A stretch of DNA of 64,000 nt from Alphaproteobacteria bacterium (GTDB taxonomy: Bacteria; Pseudomonadota; Alphaproteobacteria; Geminicoccales; Geminicoccaceae). The notes beneath the pieces were generated by a model. The model saw only the letters and a list, made by a program, of their open reading frames with translations, was not told the origin of the DNA and did no database searches. Shown in pieces: positions 1-9,424 of the stretch. Made by a program: the position numbers and the translations under genes. Each line of letters opens with the position of its first letter. The first letter of the stretch is position 1. Location: NCBI GenBank assembly GCA_027045875.1, contig JALUAG010000076.1:62001-126000 (forward strand). The letters run 5' to 3'.

Positions 1-369
1 GGGCGTTGAGGTAGCGCCGGCGGGCCTCGGTATCCTCGAGGGTGATCAGGATCTGGGCGGTCTCGAGGCCGGCCCGGCCGAGGCTCTGCTGCCAGGCCCG
101 GGCGAGGCGGATCTGGCCCACCGCGGCCGCCGCCTGCTTCTCCTCGAGGCGCATGGGCCGCCGCGGCAGCCGCAGGACCCGGCGCCCGAGGGCGATGGCG
201 CCGGAGGTGACGATGATCACCTGGCGTCCCGCCGCCCGCAGCGCCGCCACGTCCTCGGCCAGCGCGTCGAGCCAGGCGGTGCGCAGCTCGCCCTCCTCGT
301 CCACCAGCAGCGAGGAGCCGATCTTGACGACGAACCGCCTGGCCGCGAGCGCGCGTTCGAGGCGCTGCA

Positions 370-370
<1 letters not shown>
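1..370 (-). CDS. proB: glutamate 5-kinase, 5' part only
   Basis: Glutamate 5-kinase phosphorylates the gamma-carboxyl of glutamate, the first step of proline synthesis, in the cytoplasm. The ATG at 370-368 overlaps the obgE stop (ATGA), and the frame stays open to the window edge, giving about 123 N-terminal residues. Seen in the translation: [12 protein letters not shown] near residue 13, the [14 protein letters not shown] nucleotide-binding stretch, and the [11 protein letters not shown] motif typical of the amino acid kinase domain of ProB. The C-terminal part (including any PUA domain) lies outside the window. The order rplU-rpmA-obgE-proB is common in alphaproteobacteria. Confidence 0.93.
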
Positions 371-1446
<1,076 letters not shown>

Positions 1447-1710
1447 CTATTCGGCGGCCGCCTCCGGTACCACATGGACGAAGGTCTTGCCGAGCCGCTT
1501 CTTGAACTGCACCCGACCCGGCACCACGGCGTAGATCGTGTAGTCGCGGCCGAGCCCGACCCCGTTGCCGGGATGCCACTTGGTGCCGCGCTGGCGCAGG
1601 ATGATGTTGCCGGGCACCACCGCTTCGCCGCCGTACTTCTTGATGCCGAGGCGCTTGCCCGGGGAGTCGCGGCCGTTGCGCGAGCTGCCGCCTGCCTTCT
1701 TGTGCGCCAT
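1447..1710 (-). CDS. rpmA: 50S ribosomal protein L27
   Basis: L27 lies near the peptidyl transferase centre of the large subunit. The 87-residue product starts [16 protein letters not shown] and contains the [18 protein letters not shown] signature. The start is fixed by family alignment: the open frame extends upstream through rplU, but only the ATG at 1710 gives the canonical N-terminus. There is no cleavable Firmicutes-type N-terminal extension. It lies 20 bases after rplU in the same operon. Confidence 0.98.
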   Translation of the reverse strand: MAHKKAGGSSRNGRDSPGKRLGIKKYGGEAVVPGNIILRQRGTKWHPGNGVGLGRDYTIYAVVPGRVQFKKRLGKTFVHVVPEAAAE

Positions 1711-1730
1711 CTCCGAGCCCTCCTGCTCCG

Positions 1731-2042
1731 TCACGCCACCTGGATGTCCTGCACCCGCAGCACGGTGAGCTGCTGCCGGTGGCCGCGCTTGCGGCGGTAG
1801 TTCTTGCGGCGCTTCTTCTTGAAGATCACGATCTTCGGACCCTTGATCTGGTCGAGCACGGTGGCGGTGACCTTCGCCCCCTCCACCAGCGGCCGCCCGA
1901 CCCGGGTCTCCTCGCCGCCCACCAGCAGCACCTCCTCGAATTCGACCGTGCTGCCGGGTTCGGCCTCGATCTTCTCGATCCGGATGACCTCGTTCCTGGC
2001 GACACGATACTGCTTGCCGCCGGTGCGTATCACTGCGTACAT
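1731..2042 (-). CDS. rplU: 50S ribosomal protein L21
   Basis: L21 binds 23S rRNA in the large subunit. The 103-residue product begins [14 protein letters not shown] and ends with the basic [16 protein letters not shown] stretch and LTVLRVQDI, all typical of the family. The ATG at 2042 was chosen over upstream in-frame codons because it gives the canonical N-terminus. It is the first gene of the rplU-rpmA-obgE-proB operon and has a strong candidate promoter about 80 bases upstream. Confidence 0.98.
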   Translation of the reverse strand: MYAVIRTGGKQYRVARNEVIRIEKIEAEPGSTVEFEEVLLVGGEETRVGRPLVEGAKVTATVLDQIKGPKIVIFKKKRRKNYRRKRGHRQQLTVLRVQDIQVA

Positions 2043-2124
2043 GGATCTCACGCCGCGAAGGAGATGCGAGGGACCGAAGCGCACCGTTCCGTTCCGCCCG
2101 AGGCGCCCCGGCGAACCGGGCGCG

Positions 2125-2152
2125 AATATAGACCACCCGCCCCGCCTGTCAA
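2125..2152 (-). promoter_or_regulatory. sigma70-type promoter of rplU operon
   Basis: On the minus strand TTGACA (2152-2147), a 16-base spacer and TATATT (2130-2125): near-perfect sigma70 elements. Expected transcription start is about 2118, giving a leader of roughly 75 bases before rplU. Confidence 0.7.
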
Positions 2153-2282
2153 TCGCGCGCGGGCCCGGGGCACGGGATCGGGGAAGCCCCGCGCTCGGTC
2201 CTGCCGGCAGGGGCACGACGCGGTTGCGCGTATTCGGGCACCTGCCGGAGCACCCTGGTCGCCCTCGACCGCCCCTCGAGAG

Positions 2283-2307
2283 GATCGGTCGCCTGACCGC
2301 ACCGATC
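2283..2307 (-). terminator. hairpin downstream of tRNA-Phe
   Basis: GATCGGT at 2283-2289 pairs with ACCGATC at 2301-2307 (7 bp, 11-base loop), 20-45 bases after the tRNA 3' end. There is no T-run on the minus strand, so a terminator role is uncertain. Confidence 0.25.
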
Positions 2308-2329
2308 TGTCGGATGTTCCCGCATGACT

Positions 2330-2405
2330 TGGTGCCCAGGGACGGAATCGAACCGCCGACACAGGGATTTTCAGTCCCTTGCTCTACCGACTGAGCTACC
2401 TGGGC
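2330..2405 (-). tRNA. tRNA-Phe(GAA)
   Basis: A 76-base cloverleaf on the minus strand: acceptor GCCCAGG/CCTGGGC, D-arm GCTC/GAGC, anticodon loop CTGAAAA with anticodon GAA, T-arm with TTCGATT, discriminator A, and an encoded CCA at 2332-2330. All seven acceptor pairs are Watson-Crick. Confidence 0.97.
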
Positions 2406-2419
2406 AGGGGGCGAGCCGG

Positions 2420-2448
2420 GTTATAGGTTGAACCCCGGGGCCTGTCCA
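2420..2448 (-). promoter_or_regulatory. candidate tRNA-Phe promoter
   Basis: Minus strand TGGACA (2448-2443), 17-base spacer, TATAAC (2425-2420), ending 15 bases upstream of the tRNA 5' end. Good match to a sigma70 promoter at the expected position. Confidence 0.55.
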
Positions 2449-2492
2449 GAGGCAGAAGCGCGGCGCCTCGGACCGGCCGGCGGGGCCGCATC

Positions 2493-2738
2493 TCAGGGCC
2501 GCACCTCGGGACGGAGCGAGATCAGCCCCCGATCGAGGGCCCAGTCGAGCCCCAGGGTGAGGGCGCCCGCGAGCAGGGTGGCAGCCAGCGCCTTGAGCCA
2601 GAGACGCGGCCGCGCCGGCGCGCTCTCCACGGTTCCGGGTTCGGGCTCCCGCTCGGGCCGGGCGCCGAAAGGCAGCGCCATGAAGAAGAACAGCCACCAA
2701 GTGACGAAGAAGACGACGCTGGCGCCGACCGGGGTCAT
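2493..2738 (-). CDS. DUF1467 family membrane protein
   Basis: An 81-residue protein of unknown function. The N-terminal hydrophobic segment (about residues 5-22, VVFFVTWWLFFFMALPFG) is followed by a polar loop with a PARPRLWLKA motif and a second hydrophobic segment at about 47-63, so two membrane passes are likely. This matches the DUF1467 family, which in alphaproteobacteria regularly follows the methylmalonyl-CoA epimerase gene. Its ATG overlaps the mce stop (ATGA). In many relatives proS follows directly; here a tRNA-Phe follows and proS lies at 26.5 kb. Confidence 0.85.
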   Translation of the reverse strand: MTPVGASVVFFVTWWLFFFMALPFGARPEREPEPGTVESAPARPRLWLKALAATLLAGALTLGLDWALDRGLISLRPEVRP

Positions 2739-3139
2739 GCCTGCTCCAGCTCGATCAGGGTGCCGTGATGGTCCTTGGGGTGGAGAAAGAGGACGGGCCG
2801 GCCGTGGGCGCCGATCCTGGGCTCGCCGTCGCCCAGGATGCGCATGCCGCGGGCGAGGAGCGCGTCGCGGGCAGCCCGGATGTCCGCCACCTCGAAGCAG
2901 AGATGGTGGATGCCGCCTTCGGGATGGCGGGCGAGGAAGCCGGCGATGGGCGACGTCTCGCCGAGCACGCCCAGGAGCTCGATCTTGGTGTTGGGCAGGG
3001 TGACGAAGACGGTCCGCACACCGTGCTCCGGCTGGTCCTCGACGGCCGAGACCTCGGCCCCCAGCACCTCGCGGTAATGGCGCCGCGCCGCCTCGATGTC
3101 CGGCACCGCGATGGCCACGTGATTGAGACGCCCCAGCAT
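2735..3139 (-). CDS. mce: methylmalonyl-CoA epimerase
   Basis: Interconverts (2R)- and (2S)-methylmalonyl-CoA, linking propionyl-CoA carboxylation to the mutase that makes succinyl-CoA. The 134-residue product is a single vicinal-oxygen-chelate (glyoxalase fold) unit with LNHVAIAVPD at the start, GGIHHLCFEV near 75-84 and LIELEQA at the C-terminus. His7, His79 and Glu130 are the expected metal ligands. The ATG at 3139 gives the usual length; upstream in-frame sequence belongs to rnj. It begins two bases after the rnj stop and overlaps the DUF1467 gene, so it sits in a tight operon. Confidence 0.93.
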   Translation of the reverse strand: MLGRLNHVAIAVPDIEAARRHYREVLGAEVSAVEDQPEHGVRTVFVTLPNTKIELLGVLGETSPIAGFLARHPEGGIHHLCFEVADIRAARDALLARGMRILGDGEPRIGAHGRPVLFLHPKDHHGTLIELEQA

Positions 3140-3141
3140 CC

Positions 3142-4842
3142 TCAGCGCACTCCCACCGCGTCCTCCTCGAGGGCGGCCAGCGATTCGGGCGTCAGCCGCG
3201 TCACCTGTACCTCGATCACCGGTCGCTTGTGGCGCGACAGCCCGAGGGTCTGGCGCACCGTGACCCGGGCCGCCTCGCGCACCCGTTCGTCCTCGGTCAC
3301 CACCTCGTCCTCGAGCGCCTCCACCGCCCGCGTGAGGGCGTCCTCCAGCCGCTCGCGCAGCCGCTCGAAGCGCTCGGGCTCCACCGCCCCGATGTTGGCC
3401 ACCGCCGGCGGCGCGAGGACGCTGCCGTAACTGTCGAGCACCAGGCTCACGGCGAGGGTGCCGTGCTGCACGATGCGCCGCCGGGCGCGGAAGAGATCGT
3501 TGCCCTCGGGCACGAGGGTGCCGTTCTCGAGCGCCAGACGACCGACCGGCACCTCCTCCTCGAAGGCGGGACCCCCGGGGGCGATGCGCATCATGTGGCC
3601 GTTGCGGGTCAGCACCACCTCGGGCACCCCGAGTTCGCGGGCGAAGCGCAGATGGGCGTGGAGATGGCGGGCCTCGCCGTGGACGGGAATGGCGATGCGG
3701 GGCCGCACCCAGCGGTACATCTGCTCCATCTCCTCGCGGCAGGGATGGCCGGAGACATGGACGAAATGGTCCTCCTCGGTGATCACCTCGACCCCGAGAT
3801 CGACGAGCTGGTTGTGGAGGTTGAACAGGGTGCGCTCGTTGCCGGGGATGATCTTGGAGGAGAAGATCACCGTGTCGCCGGGCTCGAGACGCACCCGCGG
3901 ATGCTGCCCTGCGGCGATGCGCATGAGCGCCGAACGCGGCTCGCCCTGGCTGCCGGTGACCAGATAGAGCACCCGGTCGCGCGGCAGCGACTGCGCCTCG
4001 AGCTCGTCCCGCAAGGGGGGCAGATCGCGCAGATAGCCGCAGTGCCGGGCGGCCTCGATCATCCGCCACATGGAGCGGCCCACCACCACGATCTCGCGCC
4101 CCGCGTCGCGGCCGGCATGGGCGGCGGTCTCGAGGCGGGCCACGTTGGAGGCGAAGGTGGTGACCGCCACCCGGTGGGGCTTCTCGCGGATGAGGGCGGT
4201 CAGGCTGTCCCTGACCTCGGCCTCGGAACCGGCGGTCCCCGCCACCAGCACGTTGGTGCTGTCGCCGACGAGCGCCAGCACCCCCTCGGCGGCGAAGGAT
4301 TCGATTCCCGGCACGTCGGTGGCCTCGCCGACCAGCGGCTCGCGATCGAGCTTCCAGTCGCCGGTGTGGAGGATCCGGCCGTGGGCGGTCTCGATGGCCA
4401 GCGCGTTGGCCTCGGGGATGGAATGGGTGACGTGCAGCAGGCGGCAGGCGAAGGGACCGACCTCGAAGCGTTCGCCGGGCGCCACCACCCGGAGCGCCCC
4501 CGGATGCTCGCGCTGCATGTCGTCGAACTTGCGGCGCAGGACGGCGGCGGCGAAGGCGGTGCACCAGATCGGACAGCCGAGCTCGTGCCAGAGATAGGGC
4601 ACCGCCCCGAGATGGTCCTCGTGGGCGTGGGTGAGCACGAGGCCGGCGAGCCGTTCCCGCTGCTCGCGCAGGAAGGTGAGATCGGGCAGCAGGATCTCCG
4701 CCCCCGGCAGCCGGTCGTCGGCGAAGCCGATGCCGAGATCGACCATCATCCAGCGGCCGTCCTGGCCGTAGAGATAGCAGTTGAGGCCGATCTCCCCGAC
4801 CCCGCCCAGGGGCAGGAAGAGAAGGCGCTTGTCGTCGCTCAC
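3142..4842 (-). CDS. rnj: ribonuclease J
   Basis: Metallo-beta-lactamase/beta-CASP ribonuclease that processes and degrades RNA (endo- and 5'-exonuclease activity in the family). The 566-residue product has the zinc motif THAHEDHLGA (His72, His74, Asp76, His77), later VHGEARH in the beta-CASP part, and a C-terminal domain of about 110 residues. It starts with GTG at 4842, overlapping the coaX stop (GTGA), which indicates translational coupling. The order coaX-rnj-mce is widespread in alphaproteobacteria. Confidence 0.94.
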   Translation of the reverse strand: MSDDKRLLFLPLGGVGEIGLNCYLYGQDGRWMMVDLGIGFADDRLPGAEILLPDLTFLREQRERLAGLVLTHAHEDHLGAVPYLWHELGCPIWCTAFAAAVLRRKFDDMQREHPGALRVVAPGERFEVGPFACRLLHVTHSIPEANALAIETAHGRILHTGDWKLDREPLVGEATDVPGIESFAAEGVLALVGDSTNVLVAGTAGSEAEVRDSLTALIREKPHRVAVTTFASNVARLETAAHAGRDAGREIVVVGRSMWRMIEAARHCGYLRDLPPLRDELEAQSLPRDRVLYLVTGSQGEPRSALMRIAAGQHPRVRLEPGDTVIFSSKIIPGNERTLFNLHNQLVDLGVEVITEEDHFVHVSGHPCREEMEQMYRWVRPRIAIPVHGEARHLHAHLRFARELGVPEVVLTRNGHMMRIAPGGPAFEEEVPVGRLALENGTLVPEGNDLFRARRRIVQHGTLAVSLVLDSYGSVLAPPAVANIGAVEPERFERLRERLEDALTRAVEALEDEVVTEDERVREAARVTVRQTLGLSRHKRPVIEVQVTRLTPESLAALEEDAVGVR

Positions 4843-5636
4843 TCGGAGGACTCCTTGGCGGCGCGGATGAGGGTGCGGTAGCGGGTGTAGATCTCGAGCA
4901 ACCCGGCCATCGTCAGGTCCTGATCGACATGCTCGATCACCTCGCATCGCTCGGCGAACAGCGGCGCCAGACCGCCGGTGGCCACCACCGTCATGGGGCT
5001 CCCGCATTCCTCCCGGATGCGGCGCACGAGCCCCTCGATGAGGCCCACGTACCCCCAATATATGCCCGACTGCATGGCGGTCACGGTGCCCGTGCCCACC
5101 ACCGCCGGCGGCGGCTGCACGGCCACCCGCGGGAGCTGGGCGGCGGCCCGGTGCAGCGCCTCGAGGGAGAGGTTGATGCCCGGGGCGATGACGCCGCCGC
5201 AGTAGGCGCGCCCGGCATCCACCACGTCGAAGGTGGTGGCGGTGCCGAAGTCGAGGATCACGAGCGGCGGCTCGTAGCGGGCGAGCGCCCCCACCGCGTT
5301 GACGATGCGGTCGGCGCCCACCTCGCGGGGGTTCGGGAGGCGGATCTCGAGGGGGTATTCGAGATCCTCGCCGACCACGAAGGCGCGGCAGCGGAAGTAG
5401 TCGCGGCTCATCCAGCGGAGCGGCACCACCGCCTGCGGCACCACGCTCGCTATGATCACCGCGTTGACGTCCTCGCGGCCCACGCCGGCGAGGCCCATGA
5501 GCTGCAGCAGCAGCGCCGCATACTCCTCGGCGGTGCGCTCGCGGTTGGTGGACAGGCGCCACTGGCCCACCTGCTCGCGCTCGCGGTAGAGCGCGAATAC
5601 CGTGTTGGTGTTGCCGACGTCGACGGCGAGCAGCAT
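4839..5636 (-). CDS. coaX: type III pantothenate kinase
   Basis: Phosphorylates pantothenate, the first step of coenzyme A synthesis; the type III enzyme is not feedback-inhibited by CoA. The 265-residue product has the ASKHA phosphate-binding motif DVGNTNT at residues 6-12, PREVGADRIVNAVGA near the middle, DFGTATTFD (phosphate 2 region) and GGVIAPG. The ATG at 5636 places DVGNTNT at the normal distance from the N-terminus. It lies 46 bases after birA and overlaps rnj. Confidence 0.94.
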   Translation of the reverse strand: MLLAVDVGNTNTVFALYREREQVGQWRLSTNRERTAEEYAALLLQLMGLAGVGREDVNAVIIASVVPQAVVPLRWMSRDYFRCRAFVVGEDLEYPLEIRLPNPREVGADRIVNAVGALARYEPPLVILDFGTATTFDVVDAGRAYCGGVIAPGINLSLEALHRAAAQLPRVAVQPPPAVVGTGTVTAMQSGIYWGYVGLIEGLVRRIREECGSPMTVVATGGLAPLFAERCEVIEHVDQDLTMAGLLEIYTRYRTLIRAAKESSE

Positions 5637-5682
5637 GACGGTTCTCTCCCCCGTTGGGCCTGCGGTCGGCCGGCGGCGGCTG

Positions 5683-6438
5683 CTAGTCCGCGGCCGGCAG
5701 GCCCCTTTCGCGGCCCGCGAACAGGAGCTCGCCGGCCATGAAGCGGCGGCGGCACCCCGGTGCCAGCTCGAGCCACAGGGCGCCTTCGGCATCGACGTCG
5801 ACGAACCGCCCCTCGAGACGCTCGCCGCCGATCCGCAGCGAGGTCATGTCGCCGATGCCGTAGGCCGCCACCATCCACTCCCCCCGCTGGGCGGCGAAAC
5901 CGCCCCGCCGCCAGCGCCGGTAGCGGTCGGCGAAACGTTCGAGCAGCAGCGCCAACAATCGCTCGACGGTGACGGCGGAAACGCCGAGATCGTGCAAACA
6001 GACCGTCGGCCGCCCCGCCCCCTCGGGGGCCACCGCGATGTTGACACCGACCCCGACCACGATGGTGCCGGCCTCGGCCTCGCCCCGGCCCTCGAGCAGC
6101 ACGCCGCCCAGCTTGGCGTCGCCCGCGAGGATGTCGTTCGGCCATTTCAGGCCCAGCGTCCCTTCGGGAACGCCGGCGGCGATCAGCGCGTCGCGCACCG
6201 CGAGCCCGCCCACCAGCGACAGGCTGGCCGGCCCGACCGGCACGGCACCGGGCCGCAGCAGCCAGCTCGCATAGAGATTGCCCGGCGGCGACAGCCAGCG
6301 CCGCCCGTGGCGGCCGCGGCCCGCGGTCTGCTCCCGGGCGAGCACCACGAGCCCCTCCTCCGCCCCTTCGGCCGCCCGGCGCCACACCAGATCGCTGGTG
6401 CTGGTGACCGTTCCCGCCCGCTCGATCCGCCACCGCAC
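5683..6438 (-). CDS. birA: biotin--[acetyl-CoA-carboxylase] ligase
   Basis: Activates biotin with ATP and attaches it to the acetyl-CoA carboxylase carrier protein. The 251-residue protein has TSTSDLVWRRA near the N-terminus, the biotinyl-AMP loop GRGRHGRRW at 40-48, and KWPNDIL in the catalytic core. It has no N-terminal DNA-binding domain, so it is a monofunctional (group I) ligase rather than a biotin repressor. The GTG at 6438 is chosen; GAGAGG, right at the nuoN stop, is its ribosome-binding site. It immediately follows nuoN. Confidence 0.92.
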   Translation of the reverse strand: MRWRIERAGTVTSTSDLVWRRAAEGAEEGLVVLAREQTAGRGRHGRRWLSPPGNLYASWLLRPGAVPVGPASLSLVGGLAVRDALIAAGVPEGTLGLKWPNDILAGDAKLGGVLLEGRGEAEAGTIVVGVGVNIAVAPEGAGRPTVCLHDLGVSAVTVERLLALLLERFADRYRRWRRGGFAAQRGEWMVAAYGIGDMTSLRIGGERLEGRFVDVDAEGALWLELAPGCRRRFMAGELLFAGRERGLPAAD

Positions 6439-6450
6439 CGCCGCGGCCTC

Positions 6451-7905
6451 TCAGGGCAGCAGGGCCCGGGCGGCGGCCTCGGCGCTCGAGAGGAGCGGGC
6501 CCGGCAGCAGCAGGAAGCCGGCCACCAGCACCGCGGCGAGGACGGCTATACCGTGCAGCTCCGGCCGCGCCATGCTGTCGAAGGCCTCGGCCGGCTCGTC
6601 GAAATACATGATCTTGACGATGCGCAGATAGTAGTAGGCGCCGACCACGCTCGTCAGCACGCCGACGAGGGCCAGCCAGACGAGGCCGGCGTCGACGGCG
6701 GCGAGGAACACGTAGAGCTTGCCGAAGAAGCCCGCCGCCGGCGGGATCCCGGCCAGGGAGAACATCAGGATGCCGAGCGCGAGGGCCATGCCCGGCCGGC
6801 TGCGCGACAGGCCGGCGAGATCGGCGATCCCCTCCACGTAGCGCCCGTGCCGGCGCATCAGCAGGATGCAGGCGAAGGTGCCGAGGGTCATCACCACGTA
6901 GATCGCCATGTAGACCAGCACCGCATTGACCCCGGCCACGCCGCCGGCGGCGACGCCGACCAGCGCGTAACCGACGTGGCCGATGGCCGAATAGGCCATC
7001 AGCCGCTTGATGTTGGTCTGGCCGATGGCGGCGAAGGCGCCGAGGATCATGGAGGCCACCGAGACCAGGACGATGACCTGCTGCCACTGCGCCGCCCAGT
7101 CGCCGAAGGGCTGGAAGAGGAGGCGCAGCACGAGGCCCATGGCGGCCACCTTGGGCGCGGCGGCGAAGAAGGCGGTGACCGGCGTCGGCGCCCCCTCGTA
7201 GACGTCCGGGGTCCACATGTGGAAGGGCACCGCCGAGAGCTTGAAGGCCATGCCGGCGATGACGAAGACGAGCCCCACCACCGCCCCGGCCGGCAGTCCG
7301 GCGGCGCCTTCGCCGACGAGGAAGCGGCGGGCGAGGACCTCGAAGGAGAGGGTGCCGGTGAAGCCGTAGACGAGCGAGGCGCCGTAGAGCAGCATGCCCG
7401 AGGCCAGGGCACCGAGCACGAAGTACTTGAGACCGGCCTCGCTGGCGCGGGTGGAGTCCCGCTGGAAGGCGGCCATCACGTAGAGGGAGAGGCTCTGCAG
7501 CTCGAGACCCATGTAGAGGGCGAGCAGGCTGTTGGCGGAGACCATCATCCCCATGCCCAGGGTGGCGAACAGCGCCAGCACGGGGAATTCGAAGCGGCCC
7601 ATGCGCTCGTCGGCGAGGTAGGCCGGCGCCATCATCACGCCGAGGGCGGCGCTGACGTAGATCAGCACCTTGAGGAAGGCGGCGAAACCGTCGAACACGA
7701 AGTGACCGTCGAAGGCCACCACCGGCCCCTTGTCGATGCCGATGGTGAGCACCGCCGCCACCAGCAGCGTGAGCACCACGAGCGGGTTCACTATCGCGAG
7801 GCCGTCGCGCTCGCGGAACACGCCGAGGAAGAGGAGCACCAGTCCGGCGACGAACAGGAAGACTTCCGGCAGGGCGGGCACGAGGTCGGTCATCGCGGCG
7901 GTCAT
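6451..7905 (-). CDS. nuoN: NADH-quinone oxidoreductase subunit N
   Basis: Antiporter-like membrane subunit of complex I forming one of the proton channels. The product has about 484 residues, hydrophobic throughout (about 14 helices), with the Proton_antipo_M core. The ATG at 7905 (MTAAMTDLVP) lies 14 bases after the nuoM stop; an ATG 12 bases further in (7893) is an alternative start with a GGATGA ribosome-binding site. Last gene of the nuo operon. Confidence 0.95.
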   Translation of the reverse strand: MTAAMTDLVPALPEVFLFVAGLVLLFLGVFRERDGLAIVNPLVVLTLLVAAVLTIGIDKGPVVAFDGHFVFDGFAAFLKVLIYVSAALGVMMAPAYLADERMGRFEFPVLALFATLGMGMMVSANSLLALYMGLELQSLSLYVMAAFQRDSTRASEAGLKYFVLGALASGMLLYGASLVYGFTGTLSFEVLARRFLVGEGAAGLPAGAVVGLVFVIAGMAFKLSAVPFHMWTPDVYEGAPTPVTAFFAAAPKVAAMGLVLRLLFQPFGDWAAQWQQVIVLVSVASMILGAFAAIGQTNIKRLMAYSAIGHVGYALVGVAAGGVAGVNAVLVYMAIYVVMTLGTFACILLMRRHGRYVEGIADLAGLSRSRPGMALALGILMFSLAGIPPAAGFFGKLYVFLAAVDAGLVWLALVGVLTSVVGAYYYLRIVKIMYFDEPAEAFDSMARPELHGIAVLAAVLVAGFLLLPGPLLSSAEAAARALLP

Positions 7906-7918
7906 CCGGCTCACTGCC

Positions 7919-9418
7919 TCACTGCATGGCGAGTTGTTCGGCACCGGGGACGGTGCGTGCGAGGAGCTGGTCGATGGAGGCGGCCATGGGGTCGAGGAAG
8001 AACTGCGGGTAGATCCCCATCAGCAGCACGAGCACGACCAGCGGCGCGAAGGCGATCACCTCGTTGGCCCGCATGTCGCGGATGGCCTTGAGGGAATCCT
8101 TGGTGAGCGCGCCGAAGATCACCCGGCGATAGAGCCACAGCATGTAGGCGGCGCCGAGGATCATGCCGCTGGCGGCCAGCAGCGCGACCCAGCCGTTCAC
8201 GGAGAAGACGCCGACGATCACCAGGATCTCGCCGACGAAGCCCGAGGTGCCGGGCAGCCCCACCGAGGCCAGCATGAACAGCATGAACACGGTGGCGTAG
8301 ACCGGCATGCGCTCGGCGAGGCCGCCGTAGGCCGCGATCTCGCGGCTGTGGATGCGGTCGTAGACGACGCCCACGACCATGAACAGGGCGGCCGAGACCA
8401 GCCCGTGGGACAGCATCATGATGATGCTGCCGGCGATCCCGAGGGCGTTCGGGGTGAAGATGCCGATGGTGACGATGCCCATGTGCGCCACCGAACTGTA
8501 GGCGATGAGCTTCTTCATGTCGGTCTGCGCCAGCGCCACCAGGGAGGTGTAGATGATGGCGATCACCGACAGGGCGAAGACGAGCGGCGCGAAATACTCC
8601 GAGGCCTCGGGCAGCATCGGCAGCGAGAAGCGGAGAAAGGCGTAGCCGCCCACCTTCAGCAGGATGCCGGCGAGTACCACCGAACCGGCGGTGGGCGCCT
8701 CCACATGGGCGTCCGGCAGCCAGGTGTGGAACGGCCACATGGGCATCTTGACGGCGAAGGAGGCGAACATGGCGAGCCACAGCCAGCGCTGCAGCGAGGG
8801 ATCGAAATCGGCCGTCATCAGACGCGGGATCTCGGTGGTCCCGGTCTCGAAGTACATCACCAGAATGGCGATCAGGAACAGCACCGAGCCGGCCAGGGTG
8901 TAGAGGAAGAACTTGAAGGCGGCGTAGATGCGCCGCGGTCCGCCCCAGATGCCGATGATGAGGTACATCGGGATCAGGATGCCCTCGAAGAAGATGTAGA
9001 AGAGGACGATGTCGAGGGCGACGAACACGCCGACCATCAGCGTGGTCATCACCAGAAAGGCGATCATGTACTCCTTCACCCGCTCCTGCACCGAATGCCA
9101 GGAGCCGATGATGCAGATCAGGGTGAGCAGGGTGGAAAGGAGGACGAACCACAGGCTGATGCCGTCGACGCCGACGTAGTAGTTGACGCCGAGCCCCAGG
9201 AGCCAGGGGCTCTTCTCCACCATCTGGAAGCCCGGCTGGGCGGGATCGAAATTGGCCCAGACGAGGATCGACAGCAGAAAGGTGACGAGCGCGGTCCACA
9301 GCGCCACGCTGCGGCTGTTCTGGGCCACGATCTCGGGTTCGCCGCGGATGAAGAGGATGAAGGCGGCGCCCACCAGCGGCAGGAAGGTGACGAGGGAAAG
9401 AAGAGGCCAGTCGCTCAC
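7919..9418 (-). CDS. nuoM: NADH-quinone oxidoreductase subunit M
   Basis: Second antiporter-like proton-pumping subunit of complex I. The 499-residue product is highly hydrophobic and carries the family stretches SYSSVAHMG and [13 protein letters not shown], plus [19 protein letters not shown]. The start is GTG at 9418, a few bases after the nuoL stop. The length is normal. Confidence 0.97.
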   Translation of the reverse strand: MSDWPLLSLVTFLPLVGAAFILFIRGEPEIVAQNSRSVALWTALVTFLLSILVWANFDPAQPGFQMVEKSPWLLGLGVNYYVGVDGISLWFVLLSTLLTLICIIGSWHSVQERVKEYMIAFLVMTTLMVGVFVALDIVLFYIFFEGILIPMYLIIGIWGGPRRIYAAFKFFLYTLAGSVLFLIAILVMYFETGTTEIPRLMTADFDPSLQRWLWLAMFASFAVKMPMWPFHTWLPDAHVEAPTAGSVVLAGILLKVGGYAFLRFSLPMLPEASEYFAPLVFALSVIAIIYTSLVALAQTDMKKLIAYSSVAHMGIVTIGIFTPNALGIAGSIIMMLSHGLVSAALFMVVGVVYDRIHSREIAAYGGLAERMPVYATVFMLFMLASVGLPGTSGFVGEILVIVGVFSVNGWVALLAASGMILGAAYMLWLYRRVIFGALTKDSLKAIRDMRANEVIAFAPLVVLVLLMGIYPQFFLDPMAASIDQLLARTVPGAEQLAMQ

Positions 9419-9424
9419 GAGACC

